From: Casuarius casuarius
Lineage: Eukaryota; Chordata; Aves; Casuariiformes; Casuariidae
Length of the DNA stretch: 64,000 bases
Direction of reading: 5' to 3'
Assembly (NCBI GenBank): GCA_003342895.1
Contig: PTFA01000012.1
Span: 6,868,252-6,932,251 of the forward strand
The position numbers and the translations under genes were made by a program. The notes below the pieces were generated by a model. That model made no database searches. It worked only from the letters and a program-made list of their open reading frames with translations, and was not told where the DNA came from. The stretch's first letter is position 1. Each line of letters starts with the position of its first letter. Shown one piece after another: positions 48,699 to 62,911 of this stretch.

Positions 48699-51600
48699 TC
48701 CGAAAGACCAGAAATATCACTATCTTTGCCTTCCATTAAATAATTTCATAGAGTCAGTCCTATATTCAGAATTTCTTATGTGCCCACTAAGCAAAAACCA
48801 AGACTGAGTATTCAGTGCATCCCAGCTAAAAAACCAAAACTGTGATATTTTTCTGCCTGAGAGTACAGATCACTTGGAGATACTAATGTTTGGGGATTTG
48901 AGGAGTGTTAAAGTAGAGCAGCCTTCTAAACAAATGGCCAATGCAACAACCAAATGTCCATCTGTTGATACAAAAGCATTATGTATATTTAAAGCAGTTC
49001 ACAGACTGCTTTAAATGACACTTGTTAAACTGACGATAATTATTCTTACATTAAGATTTTTCTCTCCCACCAAAGAAAAAAGACAAACTGTCACAGAAAG
49101 TCTGCTCAGGTGAAATCTGCAGTGCCCCTGACCCAAGGGTACAGATGTACAGAGTTCTTCAAACCCTGCACCAGAAAAGGCTGTTCATCAGTAGCTTTTG
49201 TTCCTCTATAATAATACAGAACACATAGGCTCTCATCAAGTCCAGGTATTTCCCATGCCCCTTCCCCCAAAATAATATTAGAAGTATTACTGATACGAGA
49301 TTTAGGTCCTAACAAATCCCATCACTCTGCACAAATAGGTGTAAGCCCAGCTAGCATTTCCTCTCTCCTGTGGCTTCAGAAGGTCACGAGAAAGACTAAT
49401 TCAACCTCATTCTGAAATTGCAATCCTATCTCCAAAAAGCAGAGTGCCACCTTGCATTTCCTATTGCCTCGAAGGAACCAGTCATCCCATACAGAAGACC
49501 AGCAGGTTACTACTTCACTCAGTTCTTGTCCGTGTTGGCTTTTCACCTGTTTCTCAGAAAAGTTGTATCATCTCTACTCACTGTTTCCCAAAGCCAAGTT
49601 AATACATCGGGTAGTGCAGTATTTACAGTAACGGTGCTGTCACACTGTTAGTGTTGGAAATGTGAAGAGGAAGAACGATGTATTTTTAGGAAATATCCTT
49701 ACACAAATCTTCATAATAGAACATTTATAAACAGTGAATAACTTGTTCGGGTATTTCAGTGCCAGACACACACAATGGGGTATGCAGGGGAAGGACTGTG
49801 GCTATACAAAGCGCAGTGGCTAAGAGCAGTTCAGTAACAGCAGAGCCAAGGGAACTACCCTGGCTGTGCATTGATGTAACAGGCAGAGTTTGCCCCCTTG
49901 GATGCCGGGCTGTTCAGTCACAATCTCTCATAAGCACTAAATCCCCTTCTGGAAACCCCTGCCCACAGTCACAAGACTAAATTAGAAAATGAAATTTTAT
50001 CACAGCAATATTCAATAATAACTGAACTAAGTCAAGCTTCATTACTAAAAGCTTCATTTCGGATTCTATCAGGAAGTACTGCATTTCATGTTTCCCGCTG
50101 CAGATGGCATTTCAGCGGCCAAGCTTCAGAGGATTGCCATTAACAGGTGATGTCAAGTGTAGAGAATGCTCAGTGGTTGCTAGTTTCTTATACCTGTCAA
50201 ACACATGCCCAAGGAACCCGTTAAAACCATTACGGGATTTTCTCAAGCTCTATAAACTGTTCAGGGCAAATGCATCTGTTTGTTTAACAAACCCTGAGCA
50301 CCAAGTATCTTGGCAAAAATCTAAATAAAACAATAACAAAGCAATTTTGTCCTACAGCTAGTGATTTAAGACTTTTTTCCTCAAAGCCAGCTAAATGGAA
50401 AGTCATAATATGGGGGTTAAGTCTGAACACTAAATACATCAGATAAAGCATCACAACAGCAGCTTGTTAAGTACTTTGCCCACATTTTGGTCACGTTTGA
50501 CCCTCTCCCCATACACACACCTCTCTCTTAACATAAGGATTGCTGACAGAAAAAAAAGACTTATAGATGCAGCAGACAAATACTTCCTGGTAACATGGTA
50601 TGATCCATATGCTTAAAATTAAGCTTATGCATATGTGTTGACACTAATAGTAAAATAATCCCACGCTGCCTACTGGTCATTTCATTAGGCTGCACTAACG
50701 ATTCTAATTCTGTAAATTACGTAAAATACATCTTGGCAAAGTTGTTATAAATTTCTCTTCGTTGGGCTAGCATTAAAGCTATTTCCATAATATTATGCTC
50801 AATTTCTTATTTCTTTCAATCAAACATTGTAACCTTCTACGAAATACTTGAAGGTTTTTAAGTCAGTGAAAGGCAGAAACACTTTTTACCCTCACTCCAG
50901 TCAGAATTTCACATGGAGATAGTAAAGGACAAACCTTTAAAGGTAAAGTTCAAAACCTATATGGCAAGTCCACAGGGAGAAAAGCTAAATATCACACCCT
51001 GAAGGTTCATCTTTTTCCTATTGCAGAAAAAAAATATGACATGTAGAAATATCAAACATATGGCAACAATGTAAACATTTAAAGCATTGTACCTCTGAAT
51101 GTAATAAACTGTGCTATCCATGTCTGGATTCATTTTGAGCTGGGTTCATTTACTGTGGCGCACAGTTCTATTATTAAAAAAACGCCTAAATCTATAAGTA
51201 ATACAGAAATATAATATAGCTAAAGGCATCAAAACATGAACAACATTAAAATACATGTTCAGCTTTAACACAAGAATCCATCCATCTCTTTGTTAGCTAT
51301 ACTGAGTCAATTTACCAGCATAATCTAGGAAAACATTCCAGAAACACTGCTCTTCAGAAAGCGGATTTACCCAAATAAGAAACTGAAAAAGGAAACTTTC
51401 TGTTAAAAACATTTCTCATAAAAATTATGAGCGGCAAAAAGCAATGAGCTGCATTGTGATAAGGGGGGATAGGCTGAATAAAGTCACCTAACCAGCATTC
51501 GTTCACAAGCTAACTAGCTCAGTAAACAGATGAAACCAGTATCTCCAGCTGTGTCTTGATCTGATGCCAGTAACTAAACTATGGGCTTTTCATTTCCCAG

Positions 51601-52607
51601 TGTTTTAGCATGTTTACATGGCATCGTGTCACTGCAGTCCACAGGGAAAAGTAAGTGACACACTTTTCTTGTGGCACTACCCAGGATTTCACAGCCTGCT
51701 CACAAAGAAGTTATTTCAGACAGAAGCTAAGCTTCAGCAGTCTTACAGACACTTAAAATCACCAGACTCTGGGTCAAACAGAAGTCCGTGAGGCACCACA
51801 GTTATCAGGGCAGAATTTGAGATGATTCTTTCTCCGCTGGCTTAGGCTTTGGTTGGTTGAGAAGGGTTAAACTGCTTCCTCACAGCACACTTAAGAAACA
51901 CATTATGGTTAAGTAAAACACAGAGAATGGAAATCCTCTCATAAATGCAGTAGAAACTGCAAAAACAAAATCCAGTTTTTCAGGACTGTTCATAGAACTT
52001 CAAAGGGTTTTTCAGCATTAATAAGAAAACATTCAGACAAGCACTTTAATATTTAAAAATGTACTGATCCAAAGCCCTGGACATAATGGGATAATAAAAG
52101 CTGCAGCATACCTGAGAGAGGAACCACCACATGACAACAAAATACTTTAGGAGTTAATGTATGGTGCATTGCATACAGAAGTCAGTAAATCCTGGGCAAG
52201 CAGTATAAGCCCCAAACGCTGTCTCAGGCAACACCAACCAGCAAAGCAGCTAATGCTTTTGCAATGGCAGAAGAAGGATGAAACATCACTAGGCTACAAA
52301 ACAACTGATATTATCCAAGTTATTAAACAAAATTATTAAATGAAAATGCACCTTGTGGTAATGAAAGTCTTTCCAAGCCTTTGATAACCCAGCTTTGCAG
52401 ATCTGCTATGTTTTCCACCAGACTACCTGATCTGAAGGGTTAACTCACAGATAACATCGAAACGAGTCCTCTTCAGGAATTCTCCAATCAGTAAGCACAG
52501 AGCACCACGCGTGCAAACCACCCAAAAAGGGAAAACTTTTCTCTTCCTGATGTTTAATAGCAAATAATTACAGCAATTAGTGACTAAGGTATTGCTCTAC
52601 GTTCACT

Positions 52608-52710
52608 AAAGTTATAAATATGTCTATATTTATATACATATATACATTTATATTTACATACATTTATATGCATGTGTGCATATATATTTAAATACATATT
52701 TTTATATAAA
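52608..52710. repeat. Imperfect TATA/TACA AT-rich repeat
   Basis: About 100 bases are made of TATAT, ATACAT and ATTTATAT words with a TGTGCATA interruption. It is a degenerate microsatellite and a likely easily melting region. Confidence 0.8.
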
Positions 52711-52881
52711 AGTTGTATTTAAAGAAATACTGAGGGCAAAATTCCTAGATGTTCCATATCCACCATTAGCTACCTGAGTAAAAAGAACTGCATGTTCTTA
52801 TAAATATTTTTTGCCAGCTTCGCCCCCCATGCAAAGGTAAAGGTACTGTGTCATAAATACGCAGCAGATACTCTAATAGGG

Positions 52882-52895
52882 AAAAAAAAAAAAAA
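52882..52895. repeat. A14 homopolymer
   Basis: Fourteen A are followed by CCTCCC. The complementary strand reads GGGAGG followed by T14. No adjoining element was recognised. Confidence 0.85.
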
Positions 52896-55373
52896 CCTCC
52901 CTAAGATCATAGTATAATATGATATAACCAAAATGAGGATTTCTGCAAAGAAAAGATCAATTCCAGTCGTAAGTTCAGTGAATTTGTCAGCTAAAAATAT
53001 CAGAGTTGTTATAATTTCCCAGAATACACTCCAAAGCACTTCAGGGGTTAAATGCATTTGGTACATTACTATACTTCAAAACAGTGTGCCAGGTTTTAGA
53101 AGCGAGGCTAAGCAGACACTTTTCCCATGAAAGAGTAAAATCTAGCAAGAGAGAAATCCTGCAGATTTCAGGAAGCTGCAACCAGAGCCTAGTCTGAGAG
53201 GTGTCTCAAACATTTAAGTTACATACAGAGAAATTACATTTTCTTCCTATCACTTTTCTTTTTTAATTCCAAATAAAAATAGGATGATTTAGAAGCACAG
53301 AACAGTTCATTGGGCCAAACAGCTATATCTGAGCTTGAATTTTTACTGTCTGTGGAACCTTGTCAGAATTCGATGAGATAAAGTATTTATTTAAAAGATT
53401 TGTGATTCAGCTCCAAATAAGCATATATATCATCGAATCGGAGGCATTCAGTCCACAACCATGACTGACTGCAACTCACAACCCACAGCTAATGTAAGCA
53501 TCTCAATAGTTTTTATGACCGGATTTTTTCTTCTTGAAATGTTGTCATATTCTGGGGAAAAAAGTCTCTGACAGGGATGAACTGAGGGGGGATTTACTAC
53601 AGTGTAGTGGATGATACTACTACTGGCCTTCACTTTTTTATGTTCTACCACGATTACTGAATCAACCCATAAAAATGTAGGCAAAGATCAGAAAACCTAA
53701 ACTCTTCATTCAGGTGTAGTATTTTCTCTATTTTTAGGTCTCAAGCAATTGAAAAACAGAATTCAGGCTGAAGCTCAATTACAGCAGCCCAACTGCTTGC
53801 AAATTAGCAAAGTTTGCACTTGAAAGGAATGTCTGAATGTCAATTTTCCTGTCAAGTTGACACTGCTGTTCCTGAAGAGTCAATATGCTATGGATTTTTA
53901 TTACAAAAAGCCAAGTAATTCATTCACAAATTGTTAGCTAATTAAGTCAAAGGGTAACTACATCTTAAATTTGAAGAATCAATTAAATACTTTCTCATGG
54001 CGTGCCTTTAACCTCAAAGGTTTCTATTCCATTTACAAACCTGTATCAACAAACACAGGACACCTAGATCATCCACAACAGAAACATGATCTTCCCTGCC
54101 CTGAAGCAAAGCAACTCTTTAACACACAGCATTATTTCCACAATTTCAAACAGCAAGGGCCTAGTCGGGACAATTTCTGTCTAACAGTTGGAGTAACCAC
54201 CTTAATTTCCACTGACTCCAGGGAGTGCTAAAGAAGTTCATCACCTCCTGATATTGTGCCCTAGTGAAGCAGCATATAATACCCAATTAAACTTGGGAAA
54301 ATTGAATAGACTGAAAATTACGGCTCAACCTTGAGTTTAGCCAAGGTGAACACACCTGCATGAAACGTCTTGGGGTTGTTAACCATAAATGCACTATTAG
54401 GTCAAAGACAGTGGCCTCAGCTGCAAGCTCATCATTGTACTTTAACATAAAATTTACCTGTATAACTACCCTGTAGTACTGATCTTTGCAGCACATGTCA
54501 TAAAATTCAACAATGTAGGGCAGCCTGGACTCCCTCTGGTACACCTACAGCTATACCCAAATTGCAGTACACCTTAGCCTGCACTTTGAAACGTACTCCC
54601 ATCCTTGGTCTCAGCCTCATCCCTTCTGAGGTAGCTGGATGTCTATCAGCACTTTCTGTCTGCAGCATGGCAAGGAGGACTGACCTCCTTCCCCACGGAG
54701 CCAGAGCTCTAGCTCTCTAATGCTTCCTCTGCCAAGCCCCTGCTCCTAGGCTGCCACAGGCCCACTTCTGCTACCCTCCCTTCGCTAACCAACGTGTGGC
54801 ATCAAAGACCATTCGATTCTGAAGGCACACAGAAGACAAGATTTCTAATTCACCAGAATATACTAACTTGTCTGCCTGTGTCATTAATCTTAGCAGAACA
54901 GGCTTCTCAAGTCTTTCAATGCTCATTTCCTCTGTATGGCCACTTACTTGAGACTTCAGACCAATACAGAAAGGAGTTCCTTTAGCAGTTACGTTGCGTG
55001 CAAGACCTTAATACATAAGGGTGCACAGCACAAGTATTACACTATAATCTATAAAGGCAGTTTGCACTTAATTACCTTACAAAGACAGCTGTTTCATGAA
55101 ATCCCATTGTACAATTTATTCCCATTTTATGTCATATTCATCGAGCAAGGACTTTCTCATTGTTTAAAGAATAAAATACGTCACACTTCTGTTAGTGTCA
55201 AGACACCTGAAAAATGTCAGCTGTTTGTATCAGGTGTGCCGGATAGGTGCATTAGTCTTTCCCACAGTGAGTAGCAGCCAAACATATTCCTGCACTTCAA
55301 AAAAATCCATTTACTTAATAACAATAAAACACAACAATGCCTAGAACTTCTAACCAGGCAGAGATTATATTAG

Positions 55374-55436
55374 GGTGTGTGTGTGTGTGTGTGTGTTTGT
55401 GTGCACGCGCGCATATGTGTGTGTGTGTGTGTGTGT
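55374..55436. repeat. (TG)n microsatellite with CACGCGCGCATA core
   Basis: TG repeats of about 24 bases on each side flank a GTGCACGCGCGCATATG centre. The tract is nearly continuous alternating purine-pyrimidine for about 60 bases, a classic Z-DNA-forming sequence. It is likely to be length-polymorphic. Confidence 0.95.
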
Positions 55437-58400
55437 AAATAAAAATAAATATATGCTTGCCACAATAGAGAAACCAAATGTTTTTATCCAGCATTACAGA
55501 TTTGCAGCACGGTATGGACTATAATCTAAACAAGTCCCAGACTGGACTCTTCTCTAGTAAAATCTGTGCTACACTGCCTTCATGCTTCAGTCCGTTGGGC
55601 TGGTGTTGGTCTAGGACTCGCACAGCACAGACAATCAGGGGAGCAGGAGCATAAAGCACAGTTACGTGCAATCCAAGCCATAAACGCAGCCATGGCTTTT
55701 ATTATTCTTTTTACTTCAGTTTCCAGGTTCCTAAGACAATTACTTGATTTTCTCTTTGCCTCTCCTCCCAACTTCCATTACGAAGTTGGAAACATAACAA
55801 ATGTTTCAAATAAAAATAGTACCTCTCTGTCAACTACTTGGTGCCCTCGTGCACCCTTGATACCTCACAAAACCAAGTAACTGCTGTTATTTGCTGAAAA
55901 TTCCCTTCTTTTCATATGTCTATCACCTCGGCAGTCACAGATGAGATGATGCTAAAAGCAAGGGATATTACGTGTGGTCTTCTTCTGAAGTTATACTATG
56001 GATGTATTATACAGGAAAGGGTATCCTGTGCATCATATTTGATGCAGATACTATAATACCTGCTTTCTTTGCTGACAAGCATTTCATGGATCAGCCATCT
56101 ACACAGGACTTAACTGAGCCCTCTAAGAAGCACAGTTACACCACAAAACAGCCAGGAACTCGGTACCTGGCAGATTCAACTTTGCAGGCTGTGCTCCTAC
56201 ACCGCTGCTTTCAGTGAGCACGGCAGCAGGCTTACATTCATTTAGCACAGGCTGAATCTCAAAATCCATGAAGGTACTTCACAGTTGCCAGCTTGACAAA
56301 TGAGACTGTGGAAAGAATGGACCCTATGGATAGGAATTAATTGAGGCTTCCTAATAAGATATTTGCTGTAATTACAGTGTCATTCTTGATAGATTGACTT
56401 CAGTTTCTCATGTTATAAGCTATATGCTGTAATTTTCTGGAGAAAGGCAGTGAGCGCATGTACCAAACTGACTGTTTGGTTTACGCTGGGCTTGCTGCTG
56501 AGAGCTATTCCAAGCTCACAAAACATTTTAAGATATACGGGTATTTATGTCCAGCTGGAAAGACTCTGATTGCAACTGCACTAATGCAATCCACAAAACG
56601 CACAGCAGGCACACGCTTGACGAGACGTATTTGAAACATTTTGTGTCATGATTTGAGCGTGGTTAGAAGGACTATTCCAAATGTTTTATAAATGCAAAGT
56701 AGGGACACAATACCATACTGGCAAATGTTCATTTCAGAAAACGTTGCCACTGATATCTATTCATTACTCTAACAAGCATTCTTTATTCATTAACCTATTA
56801 TGCGTCTTTGATGCACAGTGTGAGCACAGCCCTGAAATCCTTACTTGACCAAATATCCCACTGACTTTTGAGAGTCTAAGCATTTTACCACTGGGACTGA
56901 ACTTTTCAGCTTTCATTGGCTCCACAAAGTTCAAATCTACCTTTCCCTCTATTTAAAATACAATATAATAAGATGCATTATATTTGCCATTACTTTGAAA
57001 ATAATGCCAAAGGCACTGAATATTCTTTCTACTGTGAAGACAAGTCTTAAGTTATATAACGCTGGGGTCTTTCTGTTTAAATTAGCATGTAATTTGTGCA
57101 AAGTTCTAGACACATTTCACGGTTAAATATCATCACTCTATTCACTGTCACTACAAGGACTCTAAACAACAGTACAAAAAACCTAAAAACAAACTACCAT
57201 TTTTTACAGAGCTTGGAATGCTTTTAAGCTACTTTTTTCATGTTGTGAGGTGAAAGTTTGTGTTTAATTGTCACTCTAGCCATTTTATAGAAAAACTGAA
57301 GCTACAGTTCCAGACTAATTATTTCAGGATCAGACTCCTGAACTCAGTAGCACTAATCATGCCATCAAAAACAATGGCAAACAGCTCTGAGAATCACACT
57401 CAATACACAGAAATATTCTTTTCTTGTCTTTTTTTTTAATGCAAAGACTTTCGAATCAAGCCTAGATAAGAAGAAATTCTGCTTGTAGCTATACCCTCCC
57501 ATAAAATGAAGAAAGCATTTTTAACTCCTTGTTCTTACATATGTTTACTAATGTTCCTTTATAACTTTTAGTACGTTCCTATGACACCAAGAAAGACTTA
57601 ATTCTACTGTGAAAATAATCAATTGTACTTTCTAAGACCAAATGATATAGTCAATACTCACATATCGTGGTAGGTATTGCTAAGGTTTACAATCAAAGCA
57701 CCAGCCATTTACATGAATCAGACTGAGGTAAACAACTGGAAAGTCAGACATGATCGGATTGAAATTTAGGATTTTTGAAACTCTGCATGTCTTTCTTTTT
57801 GCATGCATCTGATTTACTTACCTTTTCAAAATACCATCTCCTATTTTATCAGAGGTTAAGATATACACAATAGGCACTAGTCTGAATAGTTTATACAGCT
57901 ATTCCAAAACGCTGTGAGCATAAGATTTAAACAGTACATACTATATAATGCTAAGGTTTTTTTCTCAGAAATAGAAAATTAATAAAGTTTCTACAGATTT
58001 ATTATCAAGGATTTGCATATTCATATCATAATGCGTTCATGTCTACATATACCTATATACAGATATCACATCACTTAGAGGAAATAAATAAATTCTTAGA
58101 ATTTGAACTATCAGTATATAGTTCCAAGTTTGGCCCTTAAATACCATACTGTAGTACAACTCAACATTAAATCAACACAGTAGTTAGATAATCTTAGAAT
58201 GTGCTGGATTTTATCATTCATATTGATGGATTATTTTCATTAATATCTCTGGGTTTTGCCCATACAATAATAATTTGATTTTCACAAAGCAAGAAAGCCA
58301 AGCTAGAGGAAAAATAATTCAGATAGTTAGTAAAGAGCTACCTTGGTCCTTTCAACCCAGTTGATAGCTCATTTTAGCTACACTTATGGTTCATTTTCAT

Positions 58401-60135
58401 AATTTAAAGATTCCATCTTTATTGTATTACTTTTTAGAAGCCTAATTCTGCATTCCTGAGGCTACTAAAATTGGTGTTCTTGTCCAAGGAAAATAGTATC
58501 GTGTTTTCATCACTTACAATCCCTTTGTAGCTGAACTGTTTTCTTGTCTTGTTTTTTGTTTGCTTTCTGGGGAGGATGTTTGTTTTCCTGGGAACAGGAA
58601 ATGCTGTTGGTGGTATAGCGATTCAAGCAGTGCTGCTGTTTGCCTAGCTCATCATTATCCCTAGAATTCAGACCGCAGTACACTGCAGATTGATGTTAGT
58701 TCGTAGGATACGTGCCCCATAAGCACATTCGCTTTTCATGCACAGTGCTCTGCACTAAGACTAAGATTTAAAGGATACAGTGTATACCTCCATTTTAATA
58801 CATAATGTGATTTGTTTTACTTTGTCTTTATTTTCTCAATACTTTATATGATTATCTGTATTCACTTTCAATGGTGGAAAGCAAGTGAGCTCATAAATTG
58901 TAATCTAAATATTTGGACTGAGAAATGCAAATTTCTAATAGATGCTAATGAAATGATCTGGTTTTATCTATCTGTTAGATATTATTATTTCATATTATAA
59001 GCAATACTTTATCAGCATATTCTTTCAGCTGGAGGGGATATATATTCTGCAAGTGAACACAAATGTCACAATTAACAAATGTTCACTTTCCTCTTCACTC
59101 TCTAGCAGTATCAGTTCTAATATTATTCTGAATCCTGTTTCCCACAAAGACTAAGAAATTGCAAGAAATATCTTCAAAAAAAGTTTTCAATGGGCCTACA
59201 TCATTACCACATACAAAAGTTTTAAGTCAGAACCCCATTATCTTATTTTTGGAGCTATCTAGCATCTTCAGTTTTATATTGCAAAATATACAAGTTAATC
59301 ATTCATAATTCCTTTGACAGCCAATGATCTCATGGGGTTAGATTGCTTCAAGACGATAGTTGGTGTGGCAGACAGTCTCCACCCTAGTGCTGTGAGGGCA
59401 GGTGATTACACTAGGTTTGTTCCCACTCCATACATTCCTCTCAGCAGGCTTCTTCCAGCTGTCTCCCTCAGGTGAACAGAATGACTTTGTATGCTGCATT
59501 CATACGCGTCACTGTTTATGCCATAAGGTAAGGAAATACCACCTTATTACTGGGGAATGTAGGCCTCAAAGGAACTAATGTCTACACATTACGTTTCTTC
59601 TGTGGTTCAGCATTGCAACCAGAAATTTTTCTGCATCCTGGAATCCACAACCCTGATGCAGGCGTTTGACTCCCTACACAGTACGTGTCAGGTGCTTAAC
59701 AAACAAAATTATCAGCGCATGGAGGGCAGTCCGCAATGTTGATGACAACTCAAGAGGAGGGAGAGGCACCCTCCTTCCCTATCTTTTCTCCTGGACATCT
59801 AAAATCAAGGCAGTCTTTTCTCACAACAGATGGTGGGACAGAAATACTTTGACTCCATGGCATCTAGGGATGTTCCAGGTTCAAATATGGGAAAATCAGG
59901 CTTAACTCTCTGTTATCAAAGCAGCAGATCTTCAGTAAAAAAGAGTGAGACTTCTACAATAGTTAGTAGTCAAATAGTTAGGGATGTCTTCACAGACAAA
60001 TGCCCTTCTCTCCCCAGCTCCCTCCCCCCTCCATAATACTAAACAGAGAAAATACTTAAATCTACATCTCATTGCAAGATAAGCCTTACCACTGACCAAG
60101 AGAACAAATGGGGAGGTATCACCTACTCCTGAATT

Positions 60136-60163
60136 CATTTATGTATTTATTTATTTTTTTAAA
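60136..60163. repeat. (TTTA)n short repeat
   Basis: Three to four imperfect TTTA/TGTA units run into T7. Confidence 0.75.
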
Positions 60164-60245
60164 GCTACACAGTATTCTGTGATGAAAACCTAAGTATCTA
60201 TAAAATTTGATTCCCTCCAGAGGCAAGCAATAGCAGATCCAAAGT

Positions 60246-60400
60246 TTTGAGAAAACTGATGTCAGGAGTAAGTCCCATTGTGAATCTAGCCTTACCTGAC
60301 TTGCTGAAGGTCACAAAAGGAAATCTGTACCAACAAGAAATCAAATCCATCTTGCTGACGTTAGCAATCTAAACACTTACTGTCTTGCGTCTCAGTTAGT
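60246..60400 (-). mobile_element. Weak MIR-like SINE relic (antisense)
   Basis: The plus strand has GAGAAAACTGATG at about 60249, then GACTTGCTGAAGGTCACAAA at 60298-60317, then AGGAAATCTGTACCAACAAG and AAATCAAATCC. This follows the order of an antisense MIR: GGGAAACTGAGG, GACTTGCCCAAGGTCACAC, then a decayed AGTGGCAGAGC and ATTCGAACCC. Only the GACTTGCnnAAGGTCAC word is strongly conserved, so chance or another CORE-SINE is possible. Confidence 0.4.
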
Positions 60401-61199
60401 TTGAAGAGCCTGAAAACACTGTTAGGTCTACATCTGCAATAACGCAGCGAATGACAGTTACTGAAATCAGCAGCTTTCCCGATTGTTCCCAAACTCGTTT
60501 AATCTCCTCCCATCTCTTCCCTGATCTCTTACTTCCAAATCCTCTCTCACCCAGGTAATCCATAATCTACATGGCTTAATCACTAATGCTTTCCTCCCAC
60601 TAATATCCTATTTTTCAGTATTCCCCAGCATTTCAGTAAAATCACGGAGGTAATTTTCATTAACAGAGCTGCAGGTCTCTGCTCTCCATCTGAAGATTTA
60701 TGTAAGAACAGCAGATCCTTCTAAGGATGGAAGGAAAATTGGAGAATAAAGACGTTTTCTGATGCAAGAAAGAAAAATCAATCTTGTTATCAAAATGTTA
60801 AAAGTCAAGACCATTAGTCTGGACTTAACACTGCACAATAACTTTTACCCACGATATTTTATAAGAATTAAGCTGTGAAATTATTCATTGGCCAAAACAA
60901 CCAGTACCACAATGACTCACTTTAGCTGAACCTGATCAGTGAAGAGAAAATAACTGTGGTGCACACTGGGGATATTGATCCCATCAGTGACAATCAGAGT
61001 AAATGAATCAAATGCAAGTGTCTGAATACAAAGCCCCTTTGAAGTTCAGATGATTCCCGGGCATGAGCAGTGCATGTCAGGGATGGAGAAGTAAACTTAA
61101 ACATAGTGACTTCATGTCACAAAATTATTTTCTGCTTAATCTCTTATGAAAGAATAATACTGGGCAAAATGTTAGGCAGACAACAGCTGAAGACAGGCA

Positions 61200-61230
61200 A
61201 TTAGTCTCAAAGAAAAATTAGTCTCAAAGA
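61200..61230. repeat. 14-bp direct duplication, 17-bp period
   Basis: ATTAGTCTCAAAGA is at 61200-61213 and again at 61217-61230, separated by AAA. Confidence 0.9.
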
Positions 61231-62619
61231 GACAGTTGCGCTATTTGTCACTACTATGCTAAGCTCCCTGACAGTATTATGTTCTTTGCTAATGACAGAC
61301 TAACAGATCAATGCTGTTGCATTTTAATTCTTCAGTGTCAGGAGTTAGTCCTAAAAATATTAAAAACAGTATGACTTTTGTTACCCAAAAGTATTGACTC
61401 ATGGCTGATATTGAGTGATTGGGTGTTGCTTATGAAACTAGAATCATTATGAGTCAACTCACATGACACAGTGAAAAAGAGCTTCAGAATACTATTTTTC
61501 CCAAATTTAAACAGAAAGAGACTACTTATTTCTTGGGAAAATTCATTATTCAATTTTGAAAACTCAGGTTTTCCTTTCAGAAAAGACATTCCTTTTATGA
61601 CCAGCTCTTACCTATCATTAAGACTATGAGGAAGATTGGATAAGGTTACCTTGATCTGTGATCCACGATAGCTTTAATCTTGTTCACACTTTACTCAAGT
61701 ATGACAGGAGGTCCTGTGGCTTATTTGCTCAGTTCAGTCCAGTGTTTTTTGCAGGACTAATTTTCCCATTCTAAGTCTAAATAAGTTCAGTATCAGGAGT
61801 ATAAACAGGTAAGTAGTGTTAGGTGTGATCTGAATGTTTTAACAGCCATCATCTTGTAAAGAACAATCTTTCTAATAGTTTCAGGTGTGTCACCTTCCTG
61901 TTAGTCATCCAGCAAATTCACAATTTAAATCCCCAGGAAGATGATTAGCTTGTTGATGTAAAGCTAATAGTTCCTTATCACACTTGCCAAGATACTAGAA
62001 AAAGATAGCCTAGTTTCAAGTGGTAAAAGGGCATGTGAAACTTTGAACATATGTAAATTTTTAAGTAAGTCTTTGGTTTTCAGAAATAAAATGAAAAGCA
62101 CTGACATAACATGCTTAAGCTTAGAAAATCATATAAACATCAAATTCTTAGAGAATTTATCTAAATTTGGAAAACATGCTCACTGTAAAACATATATAGA
62201 ATTTTTTTTACACCTTGGAATTACTGAATTACCTCACCTAACAATGGCATTTAATAAAGATCACTAAATATTTGTAACTGGCTATTTATCAAACATGCCT
62301 TTCAGATTTTAAGTACCATCTGTCTCAGCTATTTCAGAGAAATGTTTTTCTGCTTTTTTTTTTTCCTGATAGAAGCTCCCCTCCACCAATGATCTCAGTA
62401 AAATACCAGGGTTTCTAGGTTTGACCTAGAATCTAAATTTCCGATCCCCCACAGTTACTAACAATTACATAAAGAGGAGTCAGTTACACCTGACCCGTCA
62501 GTTAACAGCTTATATTCATGCTCAGCTTCCAAAGCAGTTATCCCATCTGCAGCTGGGATACATATTCAGTTAACAGCATTCAGTAAAGCCAGTATGTTAA
62601 GAATGAAAGAGAGGTAGGG

Positions 62620-62640
62620 AAAAAAAAAAGGGGCGGGGGG
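62620..62640. repeat. A10-G4-C-G6 purine tract
   Basis: Ten A are followed by GGGGCGGGGGG. This is a homopurine tract with one C, prone to slippage, and it contains a GC-box-like GGGGCGGGG word. Confidence 0.85.
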
Positions 62641-62902
62641 AAGCATTAAGAGATGTGTAGGGAAGAAAAAAGTGTTACTTTTTACTTAGATGCGCTACAG
62701 TCTTCCTTTCTTTAATGGTTAGTCTTGCAGCTTTCCTTCCAATTCATCGCAAGTGAATCAGTATGTGGCCTGTACTATAAATGGATCATCAGTAACAGAC
62801 AGAACCTTACATAAAGCATACTTGATTTTGGAATACCATTATCATTATCTGTTTATTTAAGTGGATGCTTATAAAAAAAGCCTTCACTAATCTGAGAGTG
62901 AT

Positions 62903-62911
62903 GGGGGGGGG
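62903..62911. repeat. G9 homopolymer
   Basis: Nine G lie between GAT and TCAAACC in otherwise AT-rich sequence. The length is uncertain because such runs are often misread. Confidence 0.85.

Larger units (their letters stand above)
47891..60245. other. Non-coding AT-rich sequence
   Basis: No gene was recognised. It includes A13 (48686-48698), an AT/TATA block (52608-52710), A14 (52882-52895) and a TG/CGCG microsatellite (55374-55436). A moderately GC-richer stretch lies at 54590-54790. Open frames up to 112 codons (for example 54936-55274 and 55566-55880) have no recognisable domains. Confidence 0.65.

Noticed and set aside
54287..54544. 85-codon minus-strand frame as a retroelement or host exon
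   Set aside because: It reads smoothly but contains no recognisable motif, and its flanks show no element ends or splice signals.
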